From contig NZ_MQUC01000003.1 in assembly GCF_002994045.1 (NCBI RefSeq), forward strand, positions 472,501-536,500: a stretch of DNA of 64,000 nt, written 5' to 3'. Positions 1-11,617 of this stretch are shown here, in pieces. The notes below the pieces were generated by a model. It searched no databases. It was not told the origin of the DNA and was given only the letters and a program-made list of their open reading frames with translations. Numbering within the stretch: the stretch's first letter is position 1; each line of letters opens with the position of its first letter. Source of the DNA: Nonlabens agnitus (GTDB lineage: Bacteria > Bacteroidota > Bacteroidia > Flavobacteriales > Flavobacteriaceae). The translations under genes and the position numbers were made by a program.

Positions 1-708
1 GCCCATGATTATGATGCCACCTCGCGGTCCTCTTAAAGTTTTATGGGTGGTACTTGTGCATATATGCGAATGCTCTACCGCATCTTGAAGTAGACCTTTG
101 GCAATTAATCCAGCTGGATGAGCGATATCTGATAATAGAACTGCCCCAACATTATCTGCAATCTCCCTGAACCTTTTATAATCAATCTCCCTGCTATACG
201 CTGACGCTCCGGCAATAATTAATTTAGGTTGCTCTTTTTCAGCAATTTTTGCTATCTCATCATAATCCAAAAGACCTGTTTCGCGATCAACTCCATAAAA
301 TGATGTGGTGTATAATTTCCCTGAAAAATTCACTGGAGATCCATGGGTTAGGTGACCGCCGTGTGAAAGGTCAAATCCTAGAATTTTATCTCCAGGGTTT
401 AAGCAAGCATGAAAAACTGCTGTGTTGGCTTGGCTTCCAGAATGGGGTTGCACATTGACGTATTCTGCATTAAATAAAAGCTTCGCTCGTTCAATCGCTA
501 TAATTTCAATTTTGTCCACAATCTCGCAGCCGCCATAATATCTTTTATGAGGATATCCTTCTGCATATTTGTTGGTCAGTATAGAGCCTGCCGCTTTAAG
601 CACATTATCGCTAACATAGTTCTCGCTGGCAATCAGTTCTAGTCCTGAAACCTGTCTTTTAGCTTCTAAATCAATCAGATCAAATATCTCGTTATCCATT
701 GCTGTCAT
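1..708 (-). CDS. glyA: Serine hydroxymethyltransferase, N-terminal part (gene runs off window start)
   Basis: PLP enzyme that interconverts serine and glycine while charging tetrahydrofolate with a one-carbon unit; cytosolic. Only the first 236 codons lie in the window and the frame is open to base 1. Visible hallmarks are [11 protein letters not shown] near the N-terminus, [10 protein letters not shown], the [12 protein letters not shown] substrate-site segment and [14 protein letters not shown], which carries the PLP-binding lysine. The frame has two possible ATGs, at 708 and 699; the first gives [12 protein letters not shown], the second MDNEIFDLI, which fits the family length better. It is divergent from fahA over a roughly 100-bp shared promoter region. 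Confidence 0.97.
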   Translation of the reverse strand, partial: MTAMDNEIFDLIDLEAKRQVSGLELIASENYVSDNVLKAAGSILTNKYAEGYPHKRYYGGCEIVDKIEIIAIERAKLLFNAEYVNVQPHSGSQANTAVFHACLNPGDKILGFDLSHGGHLTHGSPVNFSGKLYTTSFYGVDRETGLLDYDEIAKIAEKEQPKLIIAGASAYSREIDYKRFREIADNVGAVLLSDIAHPAGLIAKGLLQDAVEHSHICTSTTHKTLRGPRGGIIIMG

Positions 709-726
709 TTGTGAAAAAATTATATA

Positions 727-734
727 CAAAAATA
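727..734 (-). promoter_or_regulatory. -7 promoter element TATTTTTG for glyA
   Basis: On the minus strand TATTTTTG matches the Bacteroidota sigma-A -7 consensus TAnnTTTG, 18 bases upstream of the first glyA ATG. No convincing -33 TTG at normal spacing was found. Confidence 0.5.
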
Positions 735-767
735 GGTCACAACCTCTATGTTAGGGGCTCTCAATTA

Positions 768-775
768 TAGTTTTG
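768..775 (+). promoter_or_regulatory. -7 promoter element TAGTTTTG for fahA
   Basis: TAGTTTTG matches TAnnTTTG and lies 32 bases upstream of the fahA ATG, back to back with the glyA promoter. Confidence 0.5.
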
Positions 776-807
776 ATTATTACTTTTAAACAGTTTAACA
801 ACCATAT

Positions 808-2106
808 ATGCCAGCCCAGACCAACAACCCCAATCGCAGATCATGGATAGGATACAGCAAAGACTCTCACTTCCCTATTCAAAACATACCTTTTGGTGTG
901 TTTCTTACTCGTGAGAATGTCATTACCATAGGTACTCGCATAGGCGATCACGCTATAGATCTAGGTGCTCTTCAAGAGTTGGGATACTTTGCAGACGTAC
1001 CTCTTACTGATGATATGTTCATGCAGGATACCTTAAACGATTTCATATCTGATGGTAAAAAAACTTGGAGGCTAGTGCGCAATCGCATCGGTGATATTTT
1101 TGATAAGGACAATGATGAATTGAGAGACCACAAGGAAAATAGAGATCGGGTCATTTTTCACATGGACGAGGTCGAGATGCAGCTACCAGTACTTATAGGA
1201 GACTACACAGATTTTTACAGCAGTAAGGAACATGCTATAAATGTAGGATCTATGTTTAGAGACAAGGAAAACGCTTTAATGCCCAATTGGATCCATATGC
1301 CTATAGCGTATCACGGTAGGTCCAGTTCAATCATTCCATCAGGCATTAACATTCATAGACCAAAAGGTCAAATGCTCAATAAAGACACTAATGAGCCGGT
1401 TTTTGGCCCGTCAAAAAAGGTTGATTTTGAACTCGAGACAGCCTTTATCACTACTGATGCCAACAAGTTGGGTGAACCTATTGACATCAAACAGGCCGAA
1501 GATTATATCTTCGGGATGGTTTTATTAAACGACTGGAGCGCTCGCGACATACAAAAATGGGAATATGCACCACTAGGGCCTTTCCTGGGTAAAAACTTTG
1601 CAACATCGATCAGTCCCTGGATTGTCACCATGGATGCATTGGAACCATTTAGATGCGCTGGTCCTGAGCAGGAAAAAACGCCCCTTAAATATTTGAATCA
1701 CAAACCCAAGAGTAGTTTTGACATCCATCTAGAAGTGGATCTTACTCCAGAAAATGGAACGCCTACTACGCTTACTAAGTCCAATTTCAAACACCTTTAC
1801 TGGAGCATGTCCCAGCAATTGGCGCATCATACCATTAACGGCTGCCGTATCAACAGTGGTGATCTTATGGGTAGCGGCACGATTTCTGGTCCAGTGCCAG
1901 ATAGTTACGGTTCGCTGTTGGAGCTAAGCTGGAATGGAGAACAACCCATACGTTTGAACGATGGTACCCAGCGTAGTTTTGTAAACGACAAAGACACGAT
2001 TACAATGCGAGGCTATTGCAACAATAATTCCGTTAGGATAGGTTTTGGTGAAGTGTCCAATAAATTAATTCCTTCGTACACGGCAACCGTTAAAGGCAGC
2101 AAATAG
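808..2106 (+). CDS. fahA: Fumarylacetoacetase
   Basis: Last step of tyrosine/homogentisate breakdown: hydrolysis of fumarylacetoacetate to fumarate and acetoacetate. The 432-residue length is that of the full enzyme. An N-terminal SH3-like domain (about 1-120) precedes the FAH catalytic domain. Visible metal and active-site segments are GDYTDFYSSKEHA at about 131-143 (acidic metal ligand and catalytic histidine), VDFELETAF at about 211, LLNDWSARDIQKWEY at about 245 and the GSGTISGP loop near the C-terminus. No other homogentisate-pathway gene is next to it. The start ATG is 32 bases after a good -7 element. Confidence 0.96.
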   Translation: MPAQTNNPNRRSWIGYSKDSHFPIQNIPFGVFLTRENVITIGTRIGDHAIDLGALQELGYFADVPLTDDMFMQDTLNDFISDGKKTWRLVRNRIGDIFDKDNDELRDHKENRDRVIFHMDEVEMQLPVLIGDYTDFYSSKEHAINVGSMFRDKENALMPNWIHMPIAYHGRSSSIIPSGINIHRPKGQMLNKDTNEPVFGPSKKVDFELETAFITTDANKLGEPIDIKQAEDYIFGMVLLNDWSARDIQKWEYAPLGPFLGKNFATSISPWIVTMDALEPFRCAGPEQEKTPLKYLNHKPKSSFDIHLEVDLTPENGTPTTLTKSNFKHLYWSMSQQLAHHTINGCRINSGDLMGSGTISGPVPDSYGSLLELSWNGEQPIRLNDGTQRSFVNDKDTITMRGYCNNNSVRIGFGEVSNKLIPSYTATVKGSK

Positions 2107-2120
2107 TTGTAATTTTAGTT

Positions 2121-2136
2121 CGCTTTCGCGAAAGCG
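2121..2136. repeat. Palindrome copy 1 (CGCTTTCGCGAAAGCG), intergenic fahA-bshC
   Basis: Perfect 16-bp core of the recurrent 20-bp palindrome, 14 bases after the fahA stop. It has no T-run, so it does not look like a classical terminator. Confidence 0.95.
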
Positions 2137-2170
2137 ATATCCATCAATCCTTCTACCATCCACTATACCT

Positions 2171-3763
2171 ATGATTTCATCCAATATTCCTTACCAAGAA
2201 CTGCGATATTTTTCCAAAATTATCAAAGCATATTTAGAGGATTCGAACCAGATAAAGGGACTGTACCATAGGTATCCAAGGCTGGAGAATTTTGGCGATC
2301 AAATTGCTGAAAAATCTCAGCAACATGATTTGCAAGAAACGCGTCAAGTGTTGGTAGAAGCGTTGGGCAAGCAATACCGAAATGTGTATGACGCCGATGC
2401 CGCGCTGCAAAACATTCAGCTTTTAAAGGATGATAAGACCTTTACGGTAGTGACTGGTCACCAGCTCAATCTATTTACTGGGCCGCTTTATTTTTTGTAC
2501 AAAATCATATCCACCATAAATCTATGCAAAGCGCTCAAGACCGAATATCCTGAGTATAACTTCGTTCCCGTCTATTGGATGGCTACAGAGGATCATGATT
2601 TTGATGAGATTAAATTCTTCAATTTTGGAAATCGTAAGTTGGTCTATGAGCGAGAAAGTGCTGGCGCTGTAGGACGTCTGGATACGGATGGTCTTGAGAA
2701 TATTAATGAGCAGCTGCAAATTCTTTTAGGCGCTTCACGATTTTCTGAGGAGCTTTCTAATCTATTTTCACAATCATACACAGCAGATAACCTCGCCATT
2801 GCGACCAGGAACTTAGCCCACGAGCTGTTCAAGCAAGATGGATTAGTCATCATTGATGCAGATGATCCACAACTCAAAAGCCTTGCGATTCCCTATTTCA
2901 AAAAGGAGCTCATCGATCAGTCTTCTTTTGAGGCGGTTAACGAGACCTTAAAAAATTGGAATGATGGCTTCGAAGTCCAGGTCAACCCACGAGAGATCAA
3001 TTTGTTCTATTTGAATGATAGCGGTCGTTACCGCATTATAAAAAAGGATGAGAAATTCTTTCTGGATGGCATCGATAAAATATTTTCAGAGAAAGAAATC
3101 TTAAACGAACTCGAAGAGCATCCTGATCGGTTTTCTCCTAATGTTATTATGAGACCGCTGTATCAGGAAATTATCCTGCCTAACCTTTGCTATATAGGTG
3201 GCGGTGGTGAGATCGCATACTGGCTGGAGTTGAAAAACTATTTTGAAGGTCAACATATTCCATTTCCCATTTTGCTATTGCGCAACTCTGCACTGTTGAT
3301 CAATGCTAAACAACTAGAAAAGCTTGAATCTTTAAATGTCGATGTGGCAGATCTCTTTAAAAAAGATCACGAGCTCAACGAACAGATCATACGACAAGTG
3401 TCAGAAATAGAGATCGATTTTGAGCAGCAAAAAGAATTTCTCAAAAAGCAATTCAAAGAGCTCCATGCCGTGGCTCAAGACACAGATCCTTCATTTCTAG
3501 GTGCTGTTGGTGCTCAAGAGCGTAAACAAATCAAAGGCCTGGAGCATCTTGAAAAACGTCTTTTAAAAGCTCAAAAACGCAAATGGAATGATCATTTAGA
3601 ACGCGTGGCTGTTATTAAAAACGAGCTTTTCCCTAACGATAGCCTGCAAGAGCGCCAGGCTAACTTTTCATATTTCTATAAAGACATGGGTCCAGAATTG
3701 ATCGATATCCTCAAGAAATCGCTAGACCCGTTAGATCCTAGATTCACTGTGATTGAACTGTGA
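2171..3763 (+). CDS. bshC: Putative cysteine ligase BshC (bacillithiol synthesis)
   Basis: BshC adds cysteine to glucosaminyl-malate, the last step in making the thiol cofactor bacillithiol; cytosolic. The 530-residue length is normal. Typical segments are VVTGHQLNLFTGPLYFLYK (about 97-115), PVYWMATEDHDFDEI (about 133-147) in the nucleotide-binding core, RPLYQEIILPNLCYIGGGGE in the second core part, and a charged C-terminal coiled coil (about 415-500). The other pathway genes (bshA, bshB) are not in the window. The ATG at 2171 is the first in frame and follows the palindrome closely; no clear promoter element was found. Confidence 0.93.
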   Translation: MISSNIPYQELRYFSKIIKAYLEDSNQIKGLYHRYPRLENFGDQIAEKSQQHDLQETRQVLVEALGKQYRNVYDADAALQNIQLLKDDKTFTVVTGHQLNLFTGPLYFLYKIISTINLCKALKTEYPEYNFVPVYWMATEDHDFDEIKFFNFGNRKLVYERESAGAVGRLDTDGLENINEQLQILLGASRFSEELSNLFSQSYTADNLAIATRNLAHELFKQDGLVIIDADDPQLKSLAIPYFKKELIDQSSFEAVNETLKNWNDGFEVQVNPREINLFYLNDSGRYRIIKKDEKFFLDGIDKIFSEKEILNELEEHPDRFSPNVIMRPLYQEIILPNLCYIGGGGEIAYWLELKNYFEGQHIPFPILLLRNSALLINAKQLEKLESLNVDVADLFKKDHELNEQIIRQVSEIEIDFEQQKEFLKKQFKELHAVAQDTDPSFLGAVGAQERKQIKGLEHLEKRLLKAQKRKWNDHLERVAVIKNELFPNDSLQERQANFSYFYKDMGPELIDILKKSLDPLDPRFTVIEL

Positions 3764-3828
3764 ACAATGATGGTCATTTTCTTGATAAGTGACCTTGTAG
3801 CTCTAACACCTTTTTTCTATTAAAAACC

Positions 3829-3836
3829 TAAATTTG
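3829..3836 (+). promoter_or_regulatory. -7 promoter element TAAATTTG directly at guaA start
   Basis: TAAATTTG matches TAnnTTTG and ends only 3 bases before the guaA ATG at 3840. Transcription would begin at or just inside the start codon, so a leaderless or near-leaderless mRNA is likely. Confidence 0.5.
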
Positions 3837-3839
3837 CAC

Positions 3840-5369
3840 ATGCAGAACAGTGTTTTAATTCTTGATTTTGGATCCCAGTACACACAGCTTATAGCGCGTC
3901 GCGTGCGAGAGCTCAATATTTATTGCGAGATCCATCCTTTCCATAAAGTGCCAGAAGATCTTTCTTCATTCAAGGCCGTTATCCTTTCAGGTAGTCCTTT
4001 TTCAGTGCGATCTGAAGATGCACCACATCCAGACATAAGCCAGATCAAAGGGAAATTGCCATTATTGGGTGTTTGTTACGGCGCTCAATATTTAGCACAT
4101 TTTCACGGTGGCCAGGTGGCGCCTTCCAGTACCAGAGAGTACGGTCGCGCACATCTAACGGTAATCAAGGATGCTGAACCACTCTTTAGCAACATTACAG
4201 AGAATTCACAAGTATGGATGTCTCACAGCGATACCATCAAAAACCTACCTGAAAATGCGGTAACGCTTGCCAGTACGCAAGACGTTCTTAACGCTGCCTA
4301 CAGGATAGATGGTGAAGAAACATATGGAATACAGTTCCATCCAGAGGTTTATCATAGTACTGATGGTAAGCAACTTTTGCACAATTTCTTAATTGAGATT
4401 GCAGGAGTCCAACCCGACTGGACACCTGGAGCTTTTGTGGATATGACCGTTGCAGAACTAAAAGAAAAAGTAGGCGACGATAAAGTCGTCTTGGGATTGA
4501 GCGGTGGCGTTGATTCTAGTGTGGCCGCGATTTTGCTACACAAAGCTATAGGCAAGAACCTTTACTGCATTTTTGTGAACAACGGTTTGTTGCGCAAGGA
4601 TGAATACGATCAGGTCCTTGATCAATACAAAGACATGGGACTCAATGTAAAGGGTGTTGATGCCACGGCACGGTTTATGGAAGCCTTAAAAAATGTTGAG
4701 GATCCTGAGTTAAAGCGCAAGGCTATAGGCCGAGTGTTTATTGAGGTTTTTGATGATGAGGCACACGCGATTGAAGATGTGAAATTTCTAGCACAAGGAA
4801 CGATTTATCCAGACGTGATAGAAAGTATTTCAGTCAACGGGCCTAGTGCGACGATTAAGTCACACCACAATGTAGGTGGCCTGCCAGACTTCATGAAACT
4901 CAAGATAGTAGAGCCGTTGCGCATGCTGTTCAAGGATGAAGTAAGAAGAGTAGGTGCAGAGATGGGAATGGCTCAAAACCTATTAGGTCGTCACCCATTT
5001 CCAGGTCCAGGACTGGCGATACGTATTTTGGGCGATGTAGATCAAGAAAAGGTACGATTGCTGCAAGAGGCAGATGCGATCTTTATTGCAAACCTCAAGA
5101 AATGGGAATTGTACGATAAGGTATGGCAGGCAGGAGCGATTCTGCTTCCTGTAAATTCTGTAGGAGTGATGGGCGATGAGCGCACCTATGAAAAATGTGT
5201 AGCACTGCGAGCGGTAGAAAGTACAGATGGTATGACGGCAGATTGGGTAGATCTTCCCTATAAATTCCTACAGGATACCAGCAACGAGATAATAAATAAG
5301 GTCAAAGGCGTTAATAGAGTAGTGTACGACATCAGCTCAAAGCCGCCGGCCACTATTGAATGGGAATAA
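3840..5369 (+). CDS. guaA: GMP synthase (glutamine-hydrolysing)
   Basis: Makes GMP from XMP, ATP and glutamine. An N-terminal class I glutamine amidotransferase domain has the nucleophile Cys in [10 protein letters not shown] (Cys79) and the His/Glu pair in [11 protein letters not shown]. It is followed by the ATP pyrophosphatase domain with [13 protein letters not shown] and the C-terminal dimerisation domain ending in [11 protein letters not shown]. The frame also allows a TTG start 6 bases upstream, but that TTG is part of the -7 element, so ATG 3840 ([11 protein letters not shown]) is preferred; 509 residues. The next gene begins one base after the stop, indicating co-transcription. Confidence 0.97.
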   Translation: MQNSVLILDFGSQYTQLIARRVRELNIYCEIHPFHKVPEDLSSFKAVILSGSPFSVRSEDAPHPDISQIKGKLPLLGVCYGAQYLAHFHGGQVAPSSTREYGRAHLTVIKDAEPLFSNITENSQVWMSHSDTIKNLPENAVTLASTQDVLNAAYRIDGEETYGIQFHPEVYHSTDGKQLLHNFLIEIAGVQPDWTPGAFVDMTVAELKEKVGDDKVVLGLSGGVDSSVAAILLHKAIGKNLYCIFVNNGLLRKDEYDQVLDQYKDMGLNVKGVDATARFMEALKNVEDPELKRKAIGRVFIEVFDDEAHAIEDVKFLAQGTIYPDVIESISVNGPSATIKSHHNVGGLPDFMKLKIVEPLRMLFKDEVRRVGAEMGMAQNLLGRHPFPGPGLAIRILGDVDQEKVRLLQEADAIFIANLKKWELYDKVWQAGAILLPVNSVGVMGDERTYEKCVALRAVESTDGMTADWVDLPYKFLQDTSNEIINKVKGVNRVVYDISSKPPATIEWE

Positions 5370-5370
5370 T

Positions 5371-7335
5371 ATGATACGATTTATAACAGTGATTTTGTTG
5401 GTTTGTTTCGCTTTCGCGAAAGCGAACTCATCTACACTTCAAAGCTATAATAGGCACGTGGTGGAGCAAGGAGATACCATGTATATGCTTACCAATAAGT
5501 ATAACGTGACCGCCGCGCAACTCATTGAACTCAACCCAGATCTTAAAATGGGTTTGAAAAGTGGTGCCACGATCCTGATACCTAAATCAGTTAGCGCAAT
5601 TACCAATCGTCCTATTGAAAGCTATGAAACGCATAAGGTTAAGTGTAAAGAAACTTTGTATTCTTTATCAAAGGAATATGGCGTTACAGAATTGGATATC
5701 AAGGAAGCCAATAAGGAATTGTACTCAAACCCTTTACGCAAGGGCGACCGTATCCAGATTCCCGTATTTGCTGAAGTTGCTCAGCCCAAAGAACCTATCG
5801 TCATCGATATCATCCCAGGAGTAACAGATATCGTAAAAGTAGCTGACACTAAAGCCGAAACGGTAAAACCAGGTCAGTACAAGGTAAAAAAGTCTGAAGG
5901 TAAATATAGAGTCGCTACAAATAACAACATCACGATTGCTCAATTGGAAGCCTGGAATCCAGATTTGGGAGAATTGGATGAAGGTATGATCGTCAATGTG
6001 GTGGACCCTAAAAACATACCATCGACTTCATCAGATTCCAAGAAATTGCGCTACATCGATTATGAAGTGGAGCCTAAAATGACCATGTATAGCCTGGAAA
6101 AAATGAGCGGCCTGAGCGCAGATTCTCTTATAGCTATCAATCCAGCGCTAAAAGATGGCGTGAAGAAGGGCATGACTATCAAGCTGCCTTATAGAGCGGT
6201 AAACGAAAAGGAGACACCAGAATTATGGAACAGTACTGCAAAATATGCCAGATTAGTAGATAGTATTAGAAATTATGAGAATCAACGCATCGCTGTAATG
6301 TTGCCATTTTCTATCAATGGCTTGAGTAGTGATGAATATGGCAAACAGCTTAAGGAAAGCAACACTATGAGAATTGCCACTGATTTTTATAGCGGTATGA
6401 TGATCGCTAGAGATAGCGCAAGAGCGTTAGGAATCAATGTGCAGTTTGATGTTTTTGACACAGGACGCAATGAGAGCACATCACTTAAAATCCTTAGAGA
6501 TAATAACTTCAAAAATTACAACAGCGTTATTGGACCATTGCTGGCTAAAAATGTAGTGGCTGTAGCAAAAGAATTAGAGAGAGATAAAATACCTGTGATT
6601 TCGCCTTTGACCAATACTGATGTTCAGCTTTACAAAAACCTATTTCAAGCACGACCAGATGAGCAGTTTTTGATGAATAGACTTAAGAATTACTTGGTCA
6701 ATTTTTCACGAGGTAAGAATGTAATCATCGTTACAGATAATAAGAACCCACAGTATAAGGATGAATTTGCACCGTTGTTTCCAGCTGCTAAGATTCTGTA
6801 TCCAGACAAGAATAATTACATCTCAAGCTACAAGTATACCAGCGCGCTCTCAAAAGAAATGGAAAACGTGGTCATTCTAGCAGTAGACCATGTAGGTTTT
6901 ATAACTGACGCGGTTTCAAATTATGCTGCTAAAGCGAGAACTCATGATATCACAATGGTAGGTATGGACGATTACGATAATATGAACATCAATAATATGG
7001 GTCTTGCTGCAGTAAATTACACCTATCCTAAGATGAATAGACACACCAGTAGTGAAAACGTTTTTGCAAATCATTATTTCAAGAAGCACGGTATCACGCC
7101 TAGCGATTTTGCAACTAGAGGTTTTGACGTTACAATGGATGTGATTCTTAGGCAAGCAAGCGCGGATGATCTTTACGAAAGTGCTCTTCGAAATGGTAAA
7201 ACTGTGATGGTAGAAAATAGCTTTGAGTATAATAAGCGTTTCACCAAAGGTTTCTACAATGAGGCCTGCTATATATTGAGATATCAGCCAGATTTAACGA
7301 TTGAAGAAGTAGAACTTTCTGGTTATGGAGAATAA
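5371..7335 (+). CDS. Secreted LysM-repeat protein with periplasmic-binding-protein-like domain
   Basis: Exported protein of 654 residues. The signal peptide MIRFITVILLVCFAFAKANS ends in an AKA cleavage motif created by the recurrent palindrome. Four LysM-like repeats follow (about 25-70, 85-132, 160-205, 220-270), each with a xGDT/xxTxYxL start and an I-P end; these usually bind peptidoglycan. From about residue 290 (RIAVMLPFSINGL) a type-1 periplasmic-binding fold begins, with DFYSGMMIARDSARALG and SVIGPLLAKNVVAVAKEL, similar in organisation to LpoA-type or amino-acid-binding proteins. ATG 5371 is one base after the guaA stop; an upstream TTG in the guaA tail is unlikely. Precise role unknown. 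Confidence 0.85.
   Translation: MIRFITVILLVCFAFAKANSSTLQSYNRHVVEQGDTMYMLTNKYNVTAAQLIELNPDLKMGLKSGATILIPKSVSAITNRPIESYETHKVKCKETLYSLSKEYGVTELDIKEANKELYSNPLRKGDRIQIPVFAEVAQPKEPIVIDIIPGVTDIVKVADTKAETVKPGQYKVKKSEGKYRVATNNNITIAQLEAWNPDLGELDEGMIVNVVDPKNIPSTSSDSKKLRYIDYEVEPKMTMYSLEKMSGLSADSLIAINPALKDGVKKGMTIKLPYRAVNEKETPELWNSTAKYARLVDSIRNYENQRIAVMLPFSINGLSSDEYGKQLKESNTMRIATDFYSGMMIARDSARALGINVQFDVFDTGRNESTSLKILRDNNFKNYNSVIGPLLAKNVVAVAKELERDKIPVISPLTNTDVQLYKNLFQARPDEQFLMNRLKNYLVNFSRGKNVIIVTDNKNPQYKDEFAPLFPAAKILYPDKNNYISSYKYTSALSKEMENVVILAVDHVGFITDAVSNYAAKARTHDITMVGMDDYDNMNINNMGLAAVNYTYPKMNRHTSSENVFANHYFKKHGITPSDFATRGFDVTMDVILRQASADDLYESALRNGKTVMVENSFEYNKRFTKGFYNEACYILRYQPDLTIEEVELSGYGE
5409..5424. 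repeat. Palindrome copy 2, inside the LysM protein signal peptide
   Basis: Full 20-mer at 5407-5426. Read in frame it gives FAFAKAN, supplying the hydrophobic end and the AKA cleavage site of the signal peptide. Confidence 0.95.
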
Positions 7336-7744
7336 ATCATCAATCACATCTACGGTAGAATATCTTGGAGATTTAAGATGCACATCAACGCATGTTAAAA
7401 GCGGTAGCTCATTTGCTACAGATGCACCGTTAGATAACAATGGTAAAGGCGAGGCATTCTCACCTACGGACACGGTTGCTACAGGGCTTGCCAGTTGTAT
7501 GTTGACTGTTATGGGAATAAAGGCTAGAGAATTGACAGTCGATATTTCAATAAGCACTGCAGCGGTAACCAAAATCATGTCGGCAGAGCCGCGTCGTATC
7601 TCACAAATAGACGTCCAACTAGAAATGACCGGTAATTGTGACAAGCGTACCCAACTCATTTTGGAACGAGTGGCGATGACTTATCCTGTTCACAATAGCC
7701 TGCATCCAGATATAAAAAAGAATATCACCTTTAATTGGGATTAG
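7325..7744 (+). CDS. OsmC/Ohr-family protein lacking the second conserved cysteine
   Basis: OsmC-fold proteins reduce organic peroxides with two cysteines. This 139-residue protein has the first one in LASCMLT (Cys58) and the family's FSPTDTVATG entry, but the second site reads TYPVHNSLHPDI with Tyr120 where a Cys is expected (tat instead of tgt, one base different). Thiol peroxidase activity is therefore doubtful, unless Cys105 in TGNCDKRTQ substitutes. The ATG lies inside the last codons of the preceding gene (11-base overlap), pointing to translational coupling with the LysM protein. Confidence 0.88.
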   Translation: MENKSSITSTVEYLGDLRCTSTHVKSGSSFATDAPLDNNGKGEAFSPTDTVATGLASCMLTVMGIKARELTVDISISTAAVTKIMSAEPRRISQIDVQLEMTGNCDKRTQLILERVAMTYPVHNSLHPDIKKNITFNWD

Positions 7745-9660
<1,916 letters not shown>

Positions 9661-9668
9661 GGAGAGTT

Positions 9669-9684
9669 CGCTTTCGCGAAAGCG
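9669..9684. repeat. Palindrome copy 3, intergenic pyrG-yidC
   Basis: Perfect 16-bp core, 8 bases after the pyrG stop. Confidence 0.95.
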
Positions 9685-9759
9685 TAACAACCACCATCGT
9701 ATTCATACATATAGAAACTAGCAAGACTAGCAAATAACCCCAATTTAGGGACATCACAT

Positions 9760-11586
9760 ATGGAAGAGAAAAAAACGGACTGGAAAACATTACTGGGAAT
9801 GACCTTGATATTTGGTATTCTCATGTGGACTTTTCTTTACAATCAAGAGGAAACCCAACCTGTTGATGAAACAGCTACAGAACAATCTCTAACTATTGAA
9901 GATGATGCGCCAGCAGCAGCCACAGTGGCTAATGATAGCACAATCACCGCAGTAGATTCCACACGTCAGGCCGTGCCGCTAGGTAAGGAAGTGACCCTGT
10001 CAAATGACCTGCTGGAACTTAAAATAAATACTAAAGGTGCGATCATTGAAACGGCACTGCTCAAAAAGTTTAAAACCTTTGATTCCTTGCCTGTTTATCT
10101 CGCTAGAGAAAACGATCATTCTCTTGATTTAATCCTTAAGGCAAAAGATGGTCGCGAGATCCATACTAAGGATCTTGTTTTTAATGCAAAAGAGTCCATG
10201 AACGGCAGCAATAAAGTTCTGGCACTAACGGCACCAGTCGGTTCAGGATCTATTGAATATCGATTTGAAATGAAACCAGATGATTACATGCTGGATTTCA
10301 ACATCAGGACTCAAGGAATCGCAAGTGCGGTAAATACTTCAGAAAATCCTGTGTTGGACTGGAGAATGAAGGCGTACCGACGTTCCAAGAGTATGACAAA
10401 CGAGAATCGCTATACAGAGATCAAGTTTGAATACGATGGCGGTAGCGATGATTATACAGGACAAGGCGACACTGCAGATGAGGAAGCAGAAAACATCACT
10501 TATGTAGCCTATAAGCAACATTTCTTTTCCTCCATTCTTTTGACAGATACTCCTTTTGTAAGTGGTTTGATGGAATCGACCAACATTGAAGAAATCAATG
10601 AAGAGCAGGACAAGTTCACCAAAGAGTTTGAATCCAAGTTGCTTATGGAATATAGTGGCGGCGAGTTGGCTTACAATATGGATTGGTATTTCGGTCCAAC
10701 AGACTTTGACATCTTGGATGGTTACGACCGCAATCTTGATGAAGTCGTTGATCTTGGTTGGGGAATTTTTGGATGGATCAATGAGTATGCGATACGTCCA
10801 TATTTCTCTTTCTTGACGGTTGATTTAGGTATTGCCTTTGGTATTGCAATTATTTTATTGACGATATCTGTGCGCCTAGTTTTGTCTCCAGTGCTTTATA
10901 AGAGTTACTTGACTCAAGCCAAAATGAAAGTCCTACGTCCAGAACTTAACCGCATTGCGGAAAAGTACAAGGACAACGCCATGAAAAAGCAACAGGAAAC
11001 CATGAAGGTGCAAAGCGAGGCTGGAGCGAGTCCGCTATCGGGTTGTTTGCCGGCGCTGTTGCAAATGCCTGTGTTTTTTGCCTTATTCAAATTTTTCCCA
11101 ACGGCTTTTGATTTAAGACAAAAGAGTTTCCTGTGGGCAGACGACTTGTCTAGTTACGATACGATCTATAAGTTCCCTGATGGTTTTGAAATTCCATTTT
11201 ATGGTGATCACGTGAGTTTGTTCCCGATTTTGGCGTCCATCTCTATTTTCTTCTACATGCAAATGACCACGGGTCAAAGCATGCAATCGCCACAACTTGG
11301 CATGCCCAACATGAAGTTCATCATGTATCTGTCACCATTGTTCATGCTGGTGTTCTTTAATAACTATGCGAGTGGTTTATCCTTGTACTACTTTGTTTCT
11401 AACTTGATTACCATAGGTATCATGTTAGTGATCAAGAACTTTATCATCGATAAAGATCGTGTTCTCGCTAAAATTGAAAAGGCAAAAGCAAAACCAAAGA
11501 AGAAAAAGGGACGCTTTGCTTCAAAAATGGCAGAAATCATGGAGCAGGCGCAAGCACAACAAGAAGCGCAAAAGAAAAAGAAATAA
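9760..11586 (+). CDS. yidC: Membrane protein insertase YidC
   Basis: Inserts and folds inner-membrane proteins, alone or with SecYEG. The 608-residue Gram-negative form has an N-terminal membrane anchor (about 10-28), a large periplasmic beta domain (to about 345), then the conserved five-helix core starting at FLTVDLGIAFGIAIILLTISVR. SPLSGCLPALLQMPVFFALF is the typical core segment. The C-terminus is a lysine-rich tail (KAKAKPKKKKGR ... AQKKKK), common for ribosome contact. It is followed by the SprT-like gene after 31 bases. Confidence 0.97.
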   Translation: MEEKKTDWKTLLGMTLIFGILMWTFLYNQEETQPVDETATEQSLTIEDDAPAAATVANDSTITAVDSTRQAVPLGKEVTLSNDLLELKINTKGAIIETALLKKFKTFDSLPVYLARENDHSLDLILKAKDGREIHTKDLVFNAKESMNGSNKVLALTAPVGSGSIEYRFEMKPDDYMLDFNIRTQGIASAVNTSENPVLDWRMKAYRRSKSMTNENRYTEIKFEYDGGSDDYTGQGDTADEEAENITYVAYKQHFFSSILLTDTPFVSGLMESTNIEEINEEQDKFTKEFESKLLMEYSGGELAYNMDWYFGPTDFDILDGYDRNLDEVVDLGWGIFGWINEYAIRPYFSFLTVDLGIAFGIAIILLTISVRLVLSPVLYKSYLTQAKMKVLRPELNRIAEKYKDNAMKKQQETMKVQSEAGASPLSGCLPALLQMPVFFALFKFFPTAFDLRQKSFLWADDLSSYDTIYKFPDGFEIPFYGDHVSLFPILASISIFFYMQMTTGQSMQSPQLGMPNMKFIMYLSPLFMLVFFNNYASGLSLYYFVSNLITIGIMLVIKNFIIDKDRVLAKIEKAKAKPKKKKGRFASKMAEIMEQAQAQQEAQKKKK

Positions 11587-11617
11587 GCTTCTTTTTCTTA
11601 TGGCCACTTTACATTGA

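Noticed and set aside
249..458. Plus-strand ORF opposite glyA
   Set aside because: It lies wholly inside the conserved glyA reading frame on the other strand.
2121..2136. Palindrome copies as transcription terminators
   Set aside because: They have no loop and no T-run, occur inside genes, and real terminators with T-runs are present separately (for example 41649-41678 next to copy 13).
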